From: Pestalotiopsis fici W106-1
Lineage: Eukaryota > Ascomycota > Sordariomycetes > Amphisphaeriales > Sporocadaceae
NCBI RefSeq assembly: GCF_000516985.1
Contig: NW_006917093.1
Coordinates: 3,038,001-3,102,000 of the forward strand
Reading direction: 5' to 3'
Length of the DNA stretch: 64,000 nucleotides
The translations under genes were made by a program, and so were the position numbers. Position 1 is the first letter of the stretch; every line of letters starts with the position of its first letter. Shown piece after piece: positions 10,669 to 22,073 of the stretch. A model generated the notes under the pieces. That model did not search any database. It saw only the letters and a list, made by a program, of their open reading frames with translations, and was not told the origin of the DNA.

Positions 10669-12638
10669 TCTGCTTCCTTGGCTAATGGCCAACGACACGG
10701 AATTGCGATTATTTGTGAGGGTTTGCGACCGAGTTCCACTTCAGTCTTCCAGTGAGAATAGATCGACGTGAAAGATGTACAGAATGTGAAGTGATGATGT
10801 TTGTATCAATGAGAAAGCTTGTCGCTAGGCAGCTCGTTGGGCGACATATATATAAGGGAGCCTACGGCCCGGGGTGCCTCTGTGACTTATCTCAGTCCAG
10901 ACCATCCGCCTGGATCATATTGTGCAACTTTCACTGGCCATGGAATTTGTTGATGATTGGGGAGAATTTATGCCATGGGCAGGGGCTTTTGCACTATTTT
11001 CTCACTTCAAACTTATGCATTTTACATGCGCTGGATGCCACTCACCCGGCGCTTTCCCATGAACGACTTCTGGTGTGCGAGATAACCTATTGTGTGACAG
11101 GCTCCAGCTGTAAGCGTCATGTCTTGGTTGCCTCCATTGAGTGTGGGGGAATTCTAAAACTCGAATGATCAAATAATTAAGGTAAAATACGTTTGAAATT
11201 CACAACTGCTTGCCCATCAAATTACATCCTTGAAACATTTCGTTCTTATTTTTGAATTAATACCTAGATCGTAATATTCATTCCCCCAAAATTTAAAAAA
11301 AAAAGAAAAAAAAGTGTGTTTTCACTCTCTCTCGGGTATGACAGTAGTACCAAGTCCACTGTGACAAGGCTGCTTTTAGTTTTAGCTCCAGCTTGACCTT
11401 CCGGCTCTTAAATCACAGCTCTTCACACTTTACCTGACTTGATTCTCTTTGTAACAAAACGCAGCTCTTGTTGCGGAGCCCCCGCCGGCCGGAGCTACTC
11501 CTATCACCTCGTACCTGTTATTTTAAAAACCTACCTCACGCGAGCCTTCCTTTGACATCTGCACCAACACGAGGTTATGTCTCCCTTACCTGAGGTATCC
11601 AGGTCAGGCGCATTAGGGTGTCTTGGGGTTACCCCTTCTACTCATGGCCAACACCTTGGTCCTTGACATTCCCCGACACTTTCTTGTTGGCTGCTTCAGC
11701 CGCTTTTTTTCCGCAGTAGCTACCTGAACAATCTTCAAGTATCTGATTGAATACATGTAGTGACATAGACGTCAATCGCAGCAGCTGTCACATACGAGCA
11801 GTCGTATTCGTGGTTGCCGTCAGTAACATTCGTTTGCGCGCGCCATCACTGCTCTCGCTGTTTTGTTTCCAAGACGTTTGATAACATTCTTTTTTTTCCC
11901 TCCCGCCCACTTACTGCCAAAGGCGACGACATTGAAACGCCCCGTCACATGTACATCTCCTGTCACCAACAAACGACTTTACATTGCCATCATAATCTAG
12001 CCGCCTCAGCGACTCACTTTCTGCCACAAGGGTTGCAAGCCGGTTGTCTTTAAATTGAAGGAGGTTGTTTCTGTCCGACTGCACCGCTCACTCTCATCCG
12101 ATCGATCTCTCAGCCTCATTACTGCAACGTAAGTCCCAGCCTTTCCTTGGCATCCGGATACATAATTTCTTCCAACTGTGTCATTGGAAACATCAACTCG
12201 ACTTGGAGCGGCCTTGGGGGTAGTTGCTGTTGGCACGGCGTAATTCCTTTTGGCGCTTGCTCCACTCATCCGCGACCCGGAATCTATCACAACTATTGTT
12301 CCACAACCGCCTAGCTTCAAGCACATGAAAAGGCCGTCCCCCTCAAAGCTGCGTCACGCGATCTGGATTCATCACACTCGGCGTTGTCACCATTGCTCCG
12401 TAGCCCTTCATCTTTATCTGGAAGCAACGGGAAGCAGACAGGCGACAGAGCTGACTGTTTCCAGGCAGGATAATTCAAGAGAGCAGACGCACATACCGTG
12501 ACTTCGTGCCCCTGAGGGGGCTCACTCGGAGGGGTTCATCACCAATCAAGACAACATCCTACCGAGGCTTAGGTGTTTCCTGGGATATTATTTGTAGCGA
12601 GAACGAATATTGCGAGAACATCAGTCACGCAACCACAA
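10669..12638. other. Long divergent intergenic region / 5' leader of RBR ligase
   Basis: Nearly 2 kb without a convincing gene. The part near 11800-12600 is C/T-rich on the + strand and may be a long leader of the RBR gene. A GTAAGT at 12130 and a TAG at about 12594-12596 could bound a leader intron, but this is speculative. A poly-A-rich tract lies at about 11296-11312. Confidence 0.45.
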
Positions 12639-15381
12639 ATGGATGACTCCTCTATAGCAGGTGCAGACAAGACGTCATGCACTGACCAAGTCCAATTACT
12701 CTTCCAAGATATTGACCCAGAGCATCTAGAAGAGGTCGCTCGGCAGCACTTGTTCGACGTCCAGGCCACCATTGCAGCGATTCTCGACAGACAGGAACAA
12801 GGTGAGCATTACCCACGCCGGGCTAATTCCTTGAAACGCAAGCGCAGCTTGGGTGGTAGTGGGGAAGCAAAGGAAGAATACGACGAAGACAGTGACGGCA
12901 GTAGCCATGAAGATCCTAGTCGTGACGTGAGGGCCAAGATCGAGGACCCGCGGTACTTTCAAGAGACAGCCTCAGCCACAGCATACAAGAACATGGCAAT
13001 GACGCTCATAAGTCAGGACTTTCCTCTCGTTCCGAAGCGAACAATCAACCCCACACTGTTGCTTGACAACGACAACTCGTTATACAAGACCTACATTGCT
13101 ATTGATGAAGCGACGAGGAATTGGGATCTAAGCAAACCCAAATGGATCCCGAAGAAGACTCGCACGAAAGCCTTGGACGTCTACTCTCCATCGCGAATCC
13201 TGCACCTGGACCGAAGAAAATTTGGGCCAGAAGAATGTGTGGCGCTGGATGAGTTTCTTGCTGCGAGACGAGTGAAGGCCGAAAAGGACGCAGAGCAACT
13301 GAATTTGGTAGAGTCAAGAAAGAAAGGCGAGATGGAAGAATGCGGTTGTTGCTTCGATGAGTTCCCTCTCAACCGAATGGTGCACTGTGAAGGCACTACT
13401 TTACATGTGAGTAATTTTCTGGGTAATGTATCCCTCCCAATGGCAGAATTTGTAGCGCTGTTATAGCCCACGAGTCTCAATCGCAAGGTAGAAAAGACAA
13501 TCGCTGATCTTGTATATTGCAGTGGTTCTGCCGGCAGTGCATGAAACAGCAAGCGGAAACCTTGGTAGGTGTCGGACAGTTTCATCTCACCTGTCTCTCG
13601 ATGGATGGCTGTTCTGCTGGCTACTCTCGTGCTCAAAAGAAAACTTTTCTCGACAAAAAGCTTTCAGTTGCCATAGATAGGAATGAAGCAAAGGCTGCTC
13701 TCGAAGCGGCTGGGATAGAAAACCTCGAGACCTGTCCCTTCTGCCCAATGGCCATGGAATATCCTCCAATATCAGAGAACAAGGAGTTTCGCTGCACCAA
13801 TCCCAGCTGCGAGGCTGTGAGCTGCCGATGTTGTCGCAAGCAGACACACATTCCCAAGACTTGTGCCGAGGCTGCTGAAGATGAGGGCCAATCAGCAAGA
13901 CATACCATAGAGGAGGCCATGAGCGATGCAATCATTCGAAAGTGTAACAAATGTAACATAGCCCCAAAAACCCTCACATGCCTTTGAAAATGGCTAACGT
14001 ATAACAGGCACTCAGCCATATATCAAACTGGATGGTTGCAACAAGATTCGTTGCACACGCTGTGGTACACTTCAGTGCTACGTATGTAGGAAAACTGTTG
14101 ACAATTACTCGCATTTCAACGACTCGACGCGAGGGGGTAAGACCGGTCAATGTCCGCTATTTGACTCAACGGAGCAGCGTCATCAAGACGAAGTGAAGAC
14201 CGCAGAAGAGGCCAGTCGGACGCGAGTTGTGAGGGAAAATCCAAATTTGGTAATATCTCAATTTTCTTGATCATTCTCTACCTTATCCATCTCCTTTCTC
14301 TCTCGAAGAGAGATCGAGGACAGTATCAATCATATCGCTTGGCAGGTAATGCACCTGAACTGAATCAGCGATTTTATTACCTCTGATTGAGCAGTTCTCA
14401 TTATGGCTTAGCTTCCATTTCCACAGATAACCGAACGCTCCATGTTTAGCGATGCTTAGTTGGCGTTGTCCCCGATACACATCAATGCTCAATTCATACT
14501 AATTATTCATGGTGTAGACCGACGAGGCTCTGAAGTTCAAGGTCTCTCCTCGCGTCCTAGAAGACGACCAAAATCATCTCATGAGGGACGCAAATGGACA
14601 AGAACCACTACAACAAGAGCGCAACCGCTTGCAGAATTTATTTAGACGACGGCAGGAAGATGGTGGTCTGGCTATAGCTAGACATGCACAGTATCTAGGG
14701 GTCATTCAGAACAGGAATCAATTGCGCAGAGCAGAAGTTGGGCCTAGAAACCCCCAGCGGCCTGTTGCGCATAGACAGGGCGCACATCAAATATTCGTCC
14801 AAATGGGACATCAGCAACCATTCTATAATGACCAGCGCCCTGTACTCGACAATGCATTCAACAATGAACTCAACATTGCACTCGACAATGCTATCAATGC
14901 AGAAAATGAACTCGGCAATGGGCTCGAAAATGCTGCCAATGTACAAGCCGCACTTGGACAGGAACCACGACATCAAATCAGGCAAGCAATGCCTAAGAGG
15001 CTTCGAAATATGCCGCCTGGCCTACCAAATCATGCCCAGGCGGCCGTTGCGGCTTTCCCTCTGCCAGAGCCTGGTCAAACCGCCGCCAACCCGATCATCT
15101 TGGATAACAAGACGACGACAGTTGCAGATGATATGAATATGGCATTGCGTAATCGTAATGCCTTCCTTCCCCCCATGGTCCACCAAGACAACGAAGCACT
15201 AGCGCCGCTGGGACAAGATTGGATCCGTAATGAAAATCAGTTACCAAGACAGAATTATGGCCAACAGGGACCAAATCACGCACAGGGATTCGTATATATT
15301 CCTCCCTTTGGAGGCATACAGGCAGTTCCCCCAGGCGCAGAACCACACCCAGAGAACAGAGCTAGACCCGCGTGGACGTAG
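12639..15381 (+). CDS. RBR-type (RING-IBR-RING) E3 ubiquitin ligase, RNF216/TRIAD3-like
   Basis: Exons 12639-13406, 13523-13952, 14008-14249, 14518-15381; 767 residues. Residues ~14-50 look like a CUE-type ubiquitin-binding helix bundle (VQLLFQDIDPEHLEEVARQH). RING1 spans the exon 1/2 junction (ECGCCFDEFPLNRMVHC, then WFCRQCM). The IBR follows (CPFCPMAMEYPP ... CTNPSCEAVSCRCC). RING2 is CNKC-TQPYIKLDGCNKIRC-TRCG; its catalytic cysteine should be about C410 in 'LDGC', made possible by splicing T|GC across intron 2. Downstream, GGKTGQCPLFDS and the following charged helix resemble RNF216-type proteins. The C-terminal ~260 residues are N/D/Q-rich with repeated LDNA/LENA units and no known domain. 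Intron 3 is unusually long (268 nt). Role: HECT-RING hybrid ubiquitin transfer; substrates unknown. Confidence 0.85.
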
Positions 15382-15936
15382 GAGACCCGTTCTAACGATG
15401 CTTCGCACGGGGGAAATTCTTGGCCTGGCAAAGATGAGACATGATAGTGGCTGCTCTTATATAAGGCGTGGATGGTTACTGAGAGAGCGGAGTGCTTTGA
15501 CTGCCCCGGAGCGACGGGAGATCTTTTGTCAGCATCTTAGTCGACAGCGCTCGTATTTTGTATCTACATTAGCATATGACAATAGTTCTTCTCCTTAGCT
15601 GTAGTGAATGTTCACGTTACCAATCCTTGTGTGGATCTAGCCGAACCTGAATCACTGCACTTGGAACGGATATGAGTGAGTACGTACTTTCAGAAGATCA
15701 TTTATGTAAGAGCGCAACCAGGAGTGATTATTCATTCTTTGAAAATGGTGTCGTTCAACTTATATCTGTATAGAGCTATGCAGAGAAGTGGTAACAGTAA
15801 TTGCGCAGCAGAAGACGATTTGGTGTAAACTCAATCGCCACGAACACCACCACCACCACATGCTGAATGATTTTCGAGTTGATACGCGCGCAGAATGATC
15901 TTGCGCATGTATCCTACAGACAAGATGGAACACGTC
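15382..15936. other. Intergenic between convergent genes
   Basis: A 555-bp gap between the RBR gene (+) and the LYC1-like gene (-). It includes a short CACCAC run at about 15847-15860 and no gene. Confidence 0.55.
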
Positions 15937-17112
15937 TCACGACCAACAATACTTCTCATTTGCAACCCACTCGACCTGGCTGGCATCACCGTCTCCGAAC
16001 CACATCAAACTGGGGATGCTATCATTCTCCCGCTCGGCCACGTCGTGATCAAGGCCGCTCTCCTTGATCAGCACGTCCATGGCGGGCGTCGGGTTCCAGA
16101 GCTCAATCTTGCCGACCCGTGCCAGTCTGGCCTCGGCCTGGGCCTTGTGCATGATGGCGGCAAAGGAAGCAGCCAGCTCCTCGCGCGGCGCCGACTCGTC
16201 CTCGAACACCAGCCGCAGAATGTACATGGTATTCTTATCGACGGTCTCGGCGTTGTAAAAGCTCCGTGCCCATATGGCCCAAACACGCTTTCCCTCTGGC
16301 CCAGCAACCGCCCCCTTGACCTTGGCCAACTCCTGTCCCTTGAAGAGCCGGCTGGCGATGAATTCGTCTCTGAAAAGAGCCCACCGTAGAATATCGTAGT
16401 CGGGAGCAAAGGCAAACTGCGGCCTTGCTCCTTTTGCATTATTCAGTAGTTGTTTACGCAGCAGTTCTTCGTCACGCTTGCAAAACGACTCTAAATTCTC
16501 GTAGGTGATGACCTCAACTTGGTCAGGCGCTGGTGTCGGTACGCCATTTGATACTTGTTGGCTTGTTTCCGGGACCCGGAAGCTGACATGAAAGCTCGGA
16601 CATACGGCCCATCCGAGCTTGGCGTAGAAGGATTTGCCAATATCACTCCAGAGAGCGCTGGCAATGGGCTTGACATGCTTGCCATCTATGGTCTCAAAGC
16701 CCTTTTCGAGCTTTGGGATGAGCTCCTGCAGCATACGGCTGGCATAGCGTTTCCCTCGGTAGTGGGGGCTCGTGTATACGCTGCCGAGGCCGTAGGCAAT
16801 GCCCTCCCGCAGGGTGCCCGTCTTGGGGTCCGTGACCAGGACCCTCTTGCGCAGCGTCTCGCAGCTCGAGAGCACGGGGCGGCTGCCGGGGGCGCCCGTG
16901 GCCGTGGTCAGGATCCAGTACCGCAGTCCGCCATTCTCCGAGAGCGGTATGGAAGCCACATAGGGTTCTCTTTCCAGATAATCCTGCAGGCCGAGCGCGC
17001 CGCCCCATTCGGCGTGGTTCTGGATCCACGTCTGTCTCTTTTCCTCCTCGGTTGGGACGACGAGCCTCAGCTCGGGCGAGTTCGCGTCTGGAAACTCTCC
17101 AATCGAGCCCAT
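15937..17112 (-). CDS. LYC1-like GNAT-family N-acetyltransferase
   Basis: Single exon, 391 residues. A GNAT acetyl-CoA binding region lies at ~105-130 (GIAYGLGSVYTSPHYRGKRY); the RGKRYA segment is the pyrophosphate-binding loop. The C-terminal two thirds (WALFRDEFIA, VWAIWARSFYNAE, IELWNPTPAMD, IPSLMWFGDG) match fungal proteins related to Yarrowia LYC1, a lysine N6-acetyltransferase. The family's likely role is acetylation of free lysine as the first step of lysine catabolism, in the cytosol; for this protein the substrate is inferred from similarity only. The length fits the family. The ATG at 17112 is the first in frame, directly before a conserved-looking N-terminus. The gene lies downstream of and in the same direction as CCT1, about 2.2 kb apart. 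Confidence 0.75.
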   Translation of the reverse strand: MGSIGEFPDANSPELRLVVPTEEEKRQTWIQNHAEWGGALGLQDYLEREPYVASIPLSENGGLRYWILTTATGAPGSRPVLSSCETLRKRVLVTDPKTGTLREGIAYGLGSVYTSPHYRGKRYASRMLQELIPKLEKGFETIDGKHVKPIASALWSDIGKSFYAKLGWAVCPSFHVSFRVPETSQQVSNGVPTPAPDQVEVITYENLESFCKRDEELLRKQLLNNAKGARPQFAFAPDYDILRWALFRDEFIASRLFKGQELAKVKGAVAGPEGKRVWAIWARSFYNAETVDKNTMYILRLVFEDESAPREELAASFAAIMHKAQAEARLARVGKIELWNPTPAMDVLIKESGLDHDVAERENDSIPSLMWFGDGDASQVEWVANEKYCWS

Positions 17113-19299
17113 TGTGTCTTGAAATGAACGTTGGTCTAAAGGTCCAAAGGAAAAGGATGCCTCTCACGATGCACAGGTAGTGATCAGTAGGCAAGCATGT
17201 GATTTGCTGCGATAGGATAGCTAGCTGGCAGAGCAGATTGTAAGCTGCCGATATGATTAGATATGATGAGAGCACAGGACAAACTCGTAGGAGGTGCAAT
17301 AAATATATTAGACGAGAATGAATGCCAGGGAGAAGAAGACCTCATAGAGAATCCAGGGAAGCACAGGGAAGAAGAGCAGGTCAATCCCGCGGGCAGTGGG
17401 TCCCAGGGTTGCTAATGTATCCTTTTGGTTCATGTACTTTAGCCACAGTAGAGAGACGCAAGCTAACAAGAGTAAGGTCGTTATGTCCTGTACTAGGGGG
17501 ACAATCCCCCGGACTGTCATTTTTAAATCAAGCAAGTGCCTCTCTAATCCACAAGCGGTGCAATGGGCCACAGGGATGTCTTCGTGTACAACTGACGTAA
17601 GGTATAGGTACAGATGTAAGCCGCAACAAGGGGCCCCTGGTCGGATCTTGCTGCTATAAGGCCAGCCGATAAGTCCATGTGCATGGAAGAAATGGACGAG
17701 ATGGGCAGGCCAACGAGATGGAGGGCGGGCCCGGAGTGTCTCTTGTGTGTGTGTCGTCTTCATATTATTGTGCTGGTTGTTGAATTGCCCTTCTTCAGCC
17801 CCATTTCCAGGGTCCCTTTCCCCGGTCTTTCGCCCGTCTGTCTGCCTGTTGATCGGCTCCGAAAGGGAAGAGTGGCATTCCTTTTTTCTTCAAGCCAAGG
17901 GATAGTACAGAACACACTGCCGCGCCAAAATCGCCAACGTACAAACATCACTTCATCATAGCCCTACCCCGGAATCCGGCGTCACTCCCTCCCATCCTTA
18001 ATTTCCCCCCGCAAAAGGACGGGTAAGAAGTTAAGTGGCAGGGCTGAGGAAACTGGCGGGGGGTCACTTGACCTTGATTAGGGACCGAAAGATAGTCGCA
18101 ACGTGGAACTAAGAAGTTTATGTACATCAAAGCTTGCCTTTCTGTGCCCAGACACGCTGTCTTTGATAGCGGCGGGCCAATCACGCCGGCGCCCCAGGTC
18201 ATCGGTTGACAAAGAGAAACGGCAGGATCCGGAGGTGGGAACACGGAGAGCCATGCGGAGCCGATGGAAACCGAAAGAGTTCGGCTCTGGCCACCATATG
18301 GGCGGCGGGGAAGAAGGAACGAGTTTACAAGTGTCAGGCGACGCTTTGAATGGGCTCAAGCGACGGATCGACTGGTAATTTACTTGACGGCTACATTACC
18401 TAACCATACGATGCTGCTGACGCTTCGTTGAAACCAAAATCTGTCGAGGTCGTCGCCGTAGTCGATGGCGTTTCTTATCTAGAGCTTTAATCCCGGCGTG
18501 TACCTGCCGTACCTAGCTACCTGGAGCATGTATAAACCGATCATGTGCCCCTAAAAGTCGAGTCGCGATCCCGCTGACATGCAAGACAACATTGGACAAC
18601 ACGTATGAAGTGACTGTCTTCGGGATGCGATGCAAGTTTGTTCCTTCCAAAAAGAACGTGTGCCCGCATAAAATGACTGCAGACCTCAAACTCAAAATCC
18701 GGCCCCCTAAGAGGGACTGAGTCACCAAATTGTCATTCCTCGGATTCAGAGCTATTCACTTCGTGACAGAGCATGATCCAACCCATTCATGATACCTAGG
18801 CTACATGGCTATTCAATCTCGTGCTAGTGACTCAACTCATGTGTAAGACAAGAGACGAAAGTTGCATGCAGATGAGCTCTCAAGAAACATTCTCGGTTCT
18901 CTTAACCGCAGCTTATGAAACACAAAAAAAAAAAAAAAATGAAATGGCATGCCGAATACTAAACGTTGCGCTGATAGGGTGGGCCCAGCCAGGGGTATCC
19001 ATCGTCCATACCCAAGGGGGAACAGGATGGCTTCATTTGGCAAAGCAGGTCGTTGATTTTCCATCACACCTTGTAGTCGAAATGTGACCCAGGTATCGAC
19101 GGTGAACAACAGCAAGCATACTGTAGACCTGGGATATTGAATAACAAAACTTGCAGAGCAGGAACGCCTTAGTCAATTCTCATGTCTCATCCGTATTTTT
19201 ATTAGTGCTGCCAAGCGTTCCATCTCTATTGGGTACATCCATCTAGATTTTCATCCCTGGAAACGCCTCGCAACTATCAAGTACTTTATCCCAATCCCT
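17113..19299. other. Gene-poor gap, 2.2 kb
   Basis: Promoter of the LYC1-like gene at the left and 3' region of CCT1 at the right. Open frames such as 17308-17763 (-) and 18103-18378 (+) show no recognisable protein features or plausible splicing partners. A run of 13-14 A lies near 18925-18939. A non-coding transcript cannot be excluded. Confidence 0.5.
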
Positions 19300-21119
19300 C
19301 TAGTGGCCGTGGCCGTCGTCTTCCGGCCTTTCCTCCGGATCCAACTTAATCAGGGTATCAATTCTCATGATGGCAATAGTTGCTTCCACTGCACTCTTCA
19401 ACTGCCGGACCTTGCTGATTGAGGGTTCCAGAACACCAGCCTTGACCTCATCTTGAACCTTGCCCCGGGCCAGGTCGAGACCGTAGTTTCGGTAGCCCTT
19501 CATGCGCGCAATGGACTTCTCATCCAGAGAGGCATCGCCTTCTTGTGTCCGCTGCGATACAGCGTGTCTTGCTCGTAGTTGTGCTACCAACTCGCTGGCA
19601 TCCTTTGCCGCGTTGACGGCGAGCGTCTTGGGAATGACCAGGAGAGACTGGGCAAACTCGCCAATGGCCAGTTGCTCTCTTGAGCCGACTGTACCGGCGT
19701 ACTCCTCGAGGTAAATGTGCAGAGCCGTCTCAACTGCACCACCACCAGGGACAACCTTTCCGCTCTCAAGCGTGCGCTTCACGGCGCAAAGCGAGTCGTG
19801 TACGGAGCGCTCCATCTCGTCGAGGGTAAATTCGTTGGGTCCACGAAGCACGATAGATGCTGAGGAGTGCGCCTTTGTGCCCTTCACCAGGATACACTCG
19901 TCGTCCGAAATGCGCTCCTGTACAACCTCTTCTGCGTGACCCAGGTAAGAGGGCTCGAATTTCTCGTCTCCGTTCAGGTCGGAAAGCGTACTCAAAAGAG
20001 TACCGCCAGTGGCCCTTGCAATGCGTCTCAAGTCCTCCTTCTTGCACCGTCTCACAGCCATGGCACCACGCTCGACAAACATCTTCAAGCACATGTCATC
20101 GATACCCTTGGTGGTGAGGACAACATTTGCACCGGACTTCAGGATCATCTCGACTCTCTCGAGCACCATGCCAGACTCTCGCGCACGAATCTGCTCAAGT
20201 TGCTGGGGGTCGTCCACCGTGATCTGTACACCCAACTTCATGCGCTCCTTTTGCAGGTTCATGTCCAAAAAGGCAATCTTGGCGTCTTGTATCGAGGTGG
20301 GCATGGCCTGAGAAGCAACAGTGCAGTTGAGAGCATAGCCCTTGACCAGGACCGATTCGGTTGCAGACTTGCCGTGCGCCTTGAGAATGTTGACTGCCTT
20401 TACGGGGTACTTGACTTCACCCTTGTTCGTCGAGGTCTTGACAGACTGAATAGCGTCGACAACCATGTTGGCAAAGAAATCAGAGTCAGCTCCGATGATC
20501 TTGCTGGACATGGAGGTCTTTGCGATGCTAATGAGGGACTCGCGGCCCAGCTTCGCCACAGGGATGCTAATGTTGTCATTCATGTACTTGATGGCTTCTC
20601 TCTGTGCTAGTCGGTAGCCGGTAATGATGGTAGTTGGGTGGATTTTGTTCTTCATCAACTCGTTGCCGCGTCGCAGCAGCTCGGCGGCGATCAGGACCAC
20701 AGAGGTGGTTCCGTCTCCCACCTCTCTGTCCTGCTGGTGTGCCAGATCAACCAGAATCTTGCCGGCCGGGTGCTCGACATCGAGTAGGCTGAGAATCGTG
20801 GCGCCGTCGTTGGTCACGGTGACATCCTGGAGGCAATCATTGGTCAGCGCTGCTGCAGTGCGCCGTGGTTTCTCCTTTTCGCATTTCACTTACACCAATG
20901 TCGTCCACCATCATCTTATCGAGGCCACTGGGACCGAAGGAGCTCTTGACAACGTTGGCGATAGCTTGCGTAGCCAGAACTGCAACAAGTCAGCAAGTAC
21001 TCGACGTTCTATCGACATCAGATGAACCCACCATTCTGGTCTCTGATATCGGCGCCAGAAATCTTCTGACCGCCGAGGAACAGAGTCCCATTTCTGGGCT
21101 GTTCAAACATGGAAGCCAT
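19300..21119 (-). CDS. CCT1: T-complex protein 1 subunit alpha (CCT1)
   Basis: Exons 21119-21032, 20979-20894, 20826-19300; 566 residues. Introns are 52 and 67 nt with GTGGGT and GTAAGT donors. Group II chaperonin signatures are present: [26 protein letters not shown], the nucleotide-binding GDGTTS at ~95-100, and GGGAVE in the C-terminal equatorial part. The assignment to the alpha subunit rests on the N-terminus ([25 protein letters not shown]) and the stretch [13 protein letters not shown]. Role: one of eight subunits of the cytosolic CCT/TRiC ring that folds actin and tubulin with ATP. Length is normal. The start at 21119 ([11 protein letters not shown]) agrees with fungal CCT1 proteins; the first two exons are short, as is common in this gene. 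Confidence 0.95.
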
Positions 21120-22073
21120 TGTTGTGTGAAGAAAAGGGGGAAGCTTTTCGGCGGCAGCTCCAACAAGAAGTCGATGGGTCTTCGGGTGTTGGGAGGTTGA
21201 GGTTTTGTGGTGCTGCCCGGATGCCTAGCTCTTGAAGATGCTCTCTGTGTCTCTCCCTATTGACTTTGAGCTCTACGCACTCTGCTAGGTCTGCTCCCTA
21301 CTAAGCACTGGAGCCCAGGCTCTCACAAAAAATTGGCGGGGCTTCTAGTTTTTCCCGCGCCGGCAAGGAGCTAGGGAGGTACCGCCCGGCAATGGAATAT
21401 GTTAGGCTCTAGAATCTTCAGTTTAAGCACATGTTATTCACTAAGCGAGGGGCAGACTTGGGCGATGTTTGCCCCTGTCTATAGCACCCAAGTTTACCAA
21501 TTATAGGCCAAGTCCAGCACACCGTTTTGCACCTAAACAGTCTCTTTACCCCTCCAAAAATTCACAGGGTCCCTGTCCCTCTCCGCAAATCGCTCCTTCT
21601 CAATTGAGGGGCAGCAGCCGTACCAAATTTCGGAGGACGCGTTGACACAATTCAGGCCCAATCTGTCGCAGTGACTCAGAACGGTAATCAGCCTGATCCA
21701 AATAGTTAATTGAAACCGTGTCACGCCGAAGGGCTCATAGTCGTGGTTCAAAAGAAAAGGTGAGAGGTTCCTCGAGTTTTAGTTTGCAGTTTTGTCCAGA
21801 AATTTCTTTGGGAGAAAAAGCAATGTAGCCCGTCTTTTGATTCTCTTATCAACACAAATCACTGATACAAAAATGGGGTTTCATAGTGTCGGCGCCAACC
21901 CCGCCGAACAGCGAATAACCAGCAGCGCTCCCGTCGATAGCAACGACAACTTGAACATTATTTCCGGAAAGCTCTGGTTGAACAGCGATATCTTGATCCA
22001 TCCTGTGGAGCATTATTGGACTACCAACTTCGACACAACACATATCGAGCGAGTCAAATCGAATCAAGCCAAA
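21120..22073. other. Divergent promoter region between CCT1 and prolyl-tRNA synthetase
   Basis: Contains both promoters. The last ~280 bp upstream of 22074 stay open in the ProRS frame, from an ATG at 21873. I treat that stretch as 5' leader, because its predicted residues look unlike a transit peptide and the conserved protein starts at 22074. Confidence 0.5.

Noticed and set aside
12006..12326. 106-codon minus frame upstream of the RBR gene
   Set aside because: Lies in the probable RBR leader; no family resemblance and no plausible exon partners.
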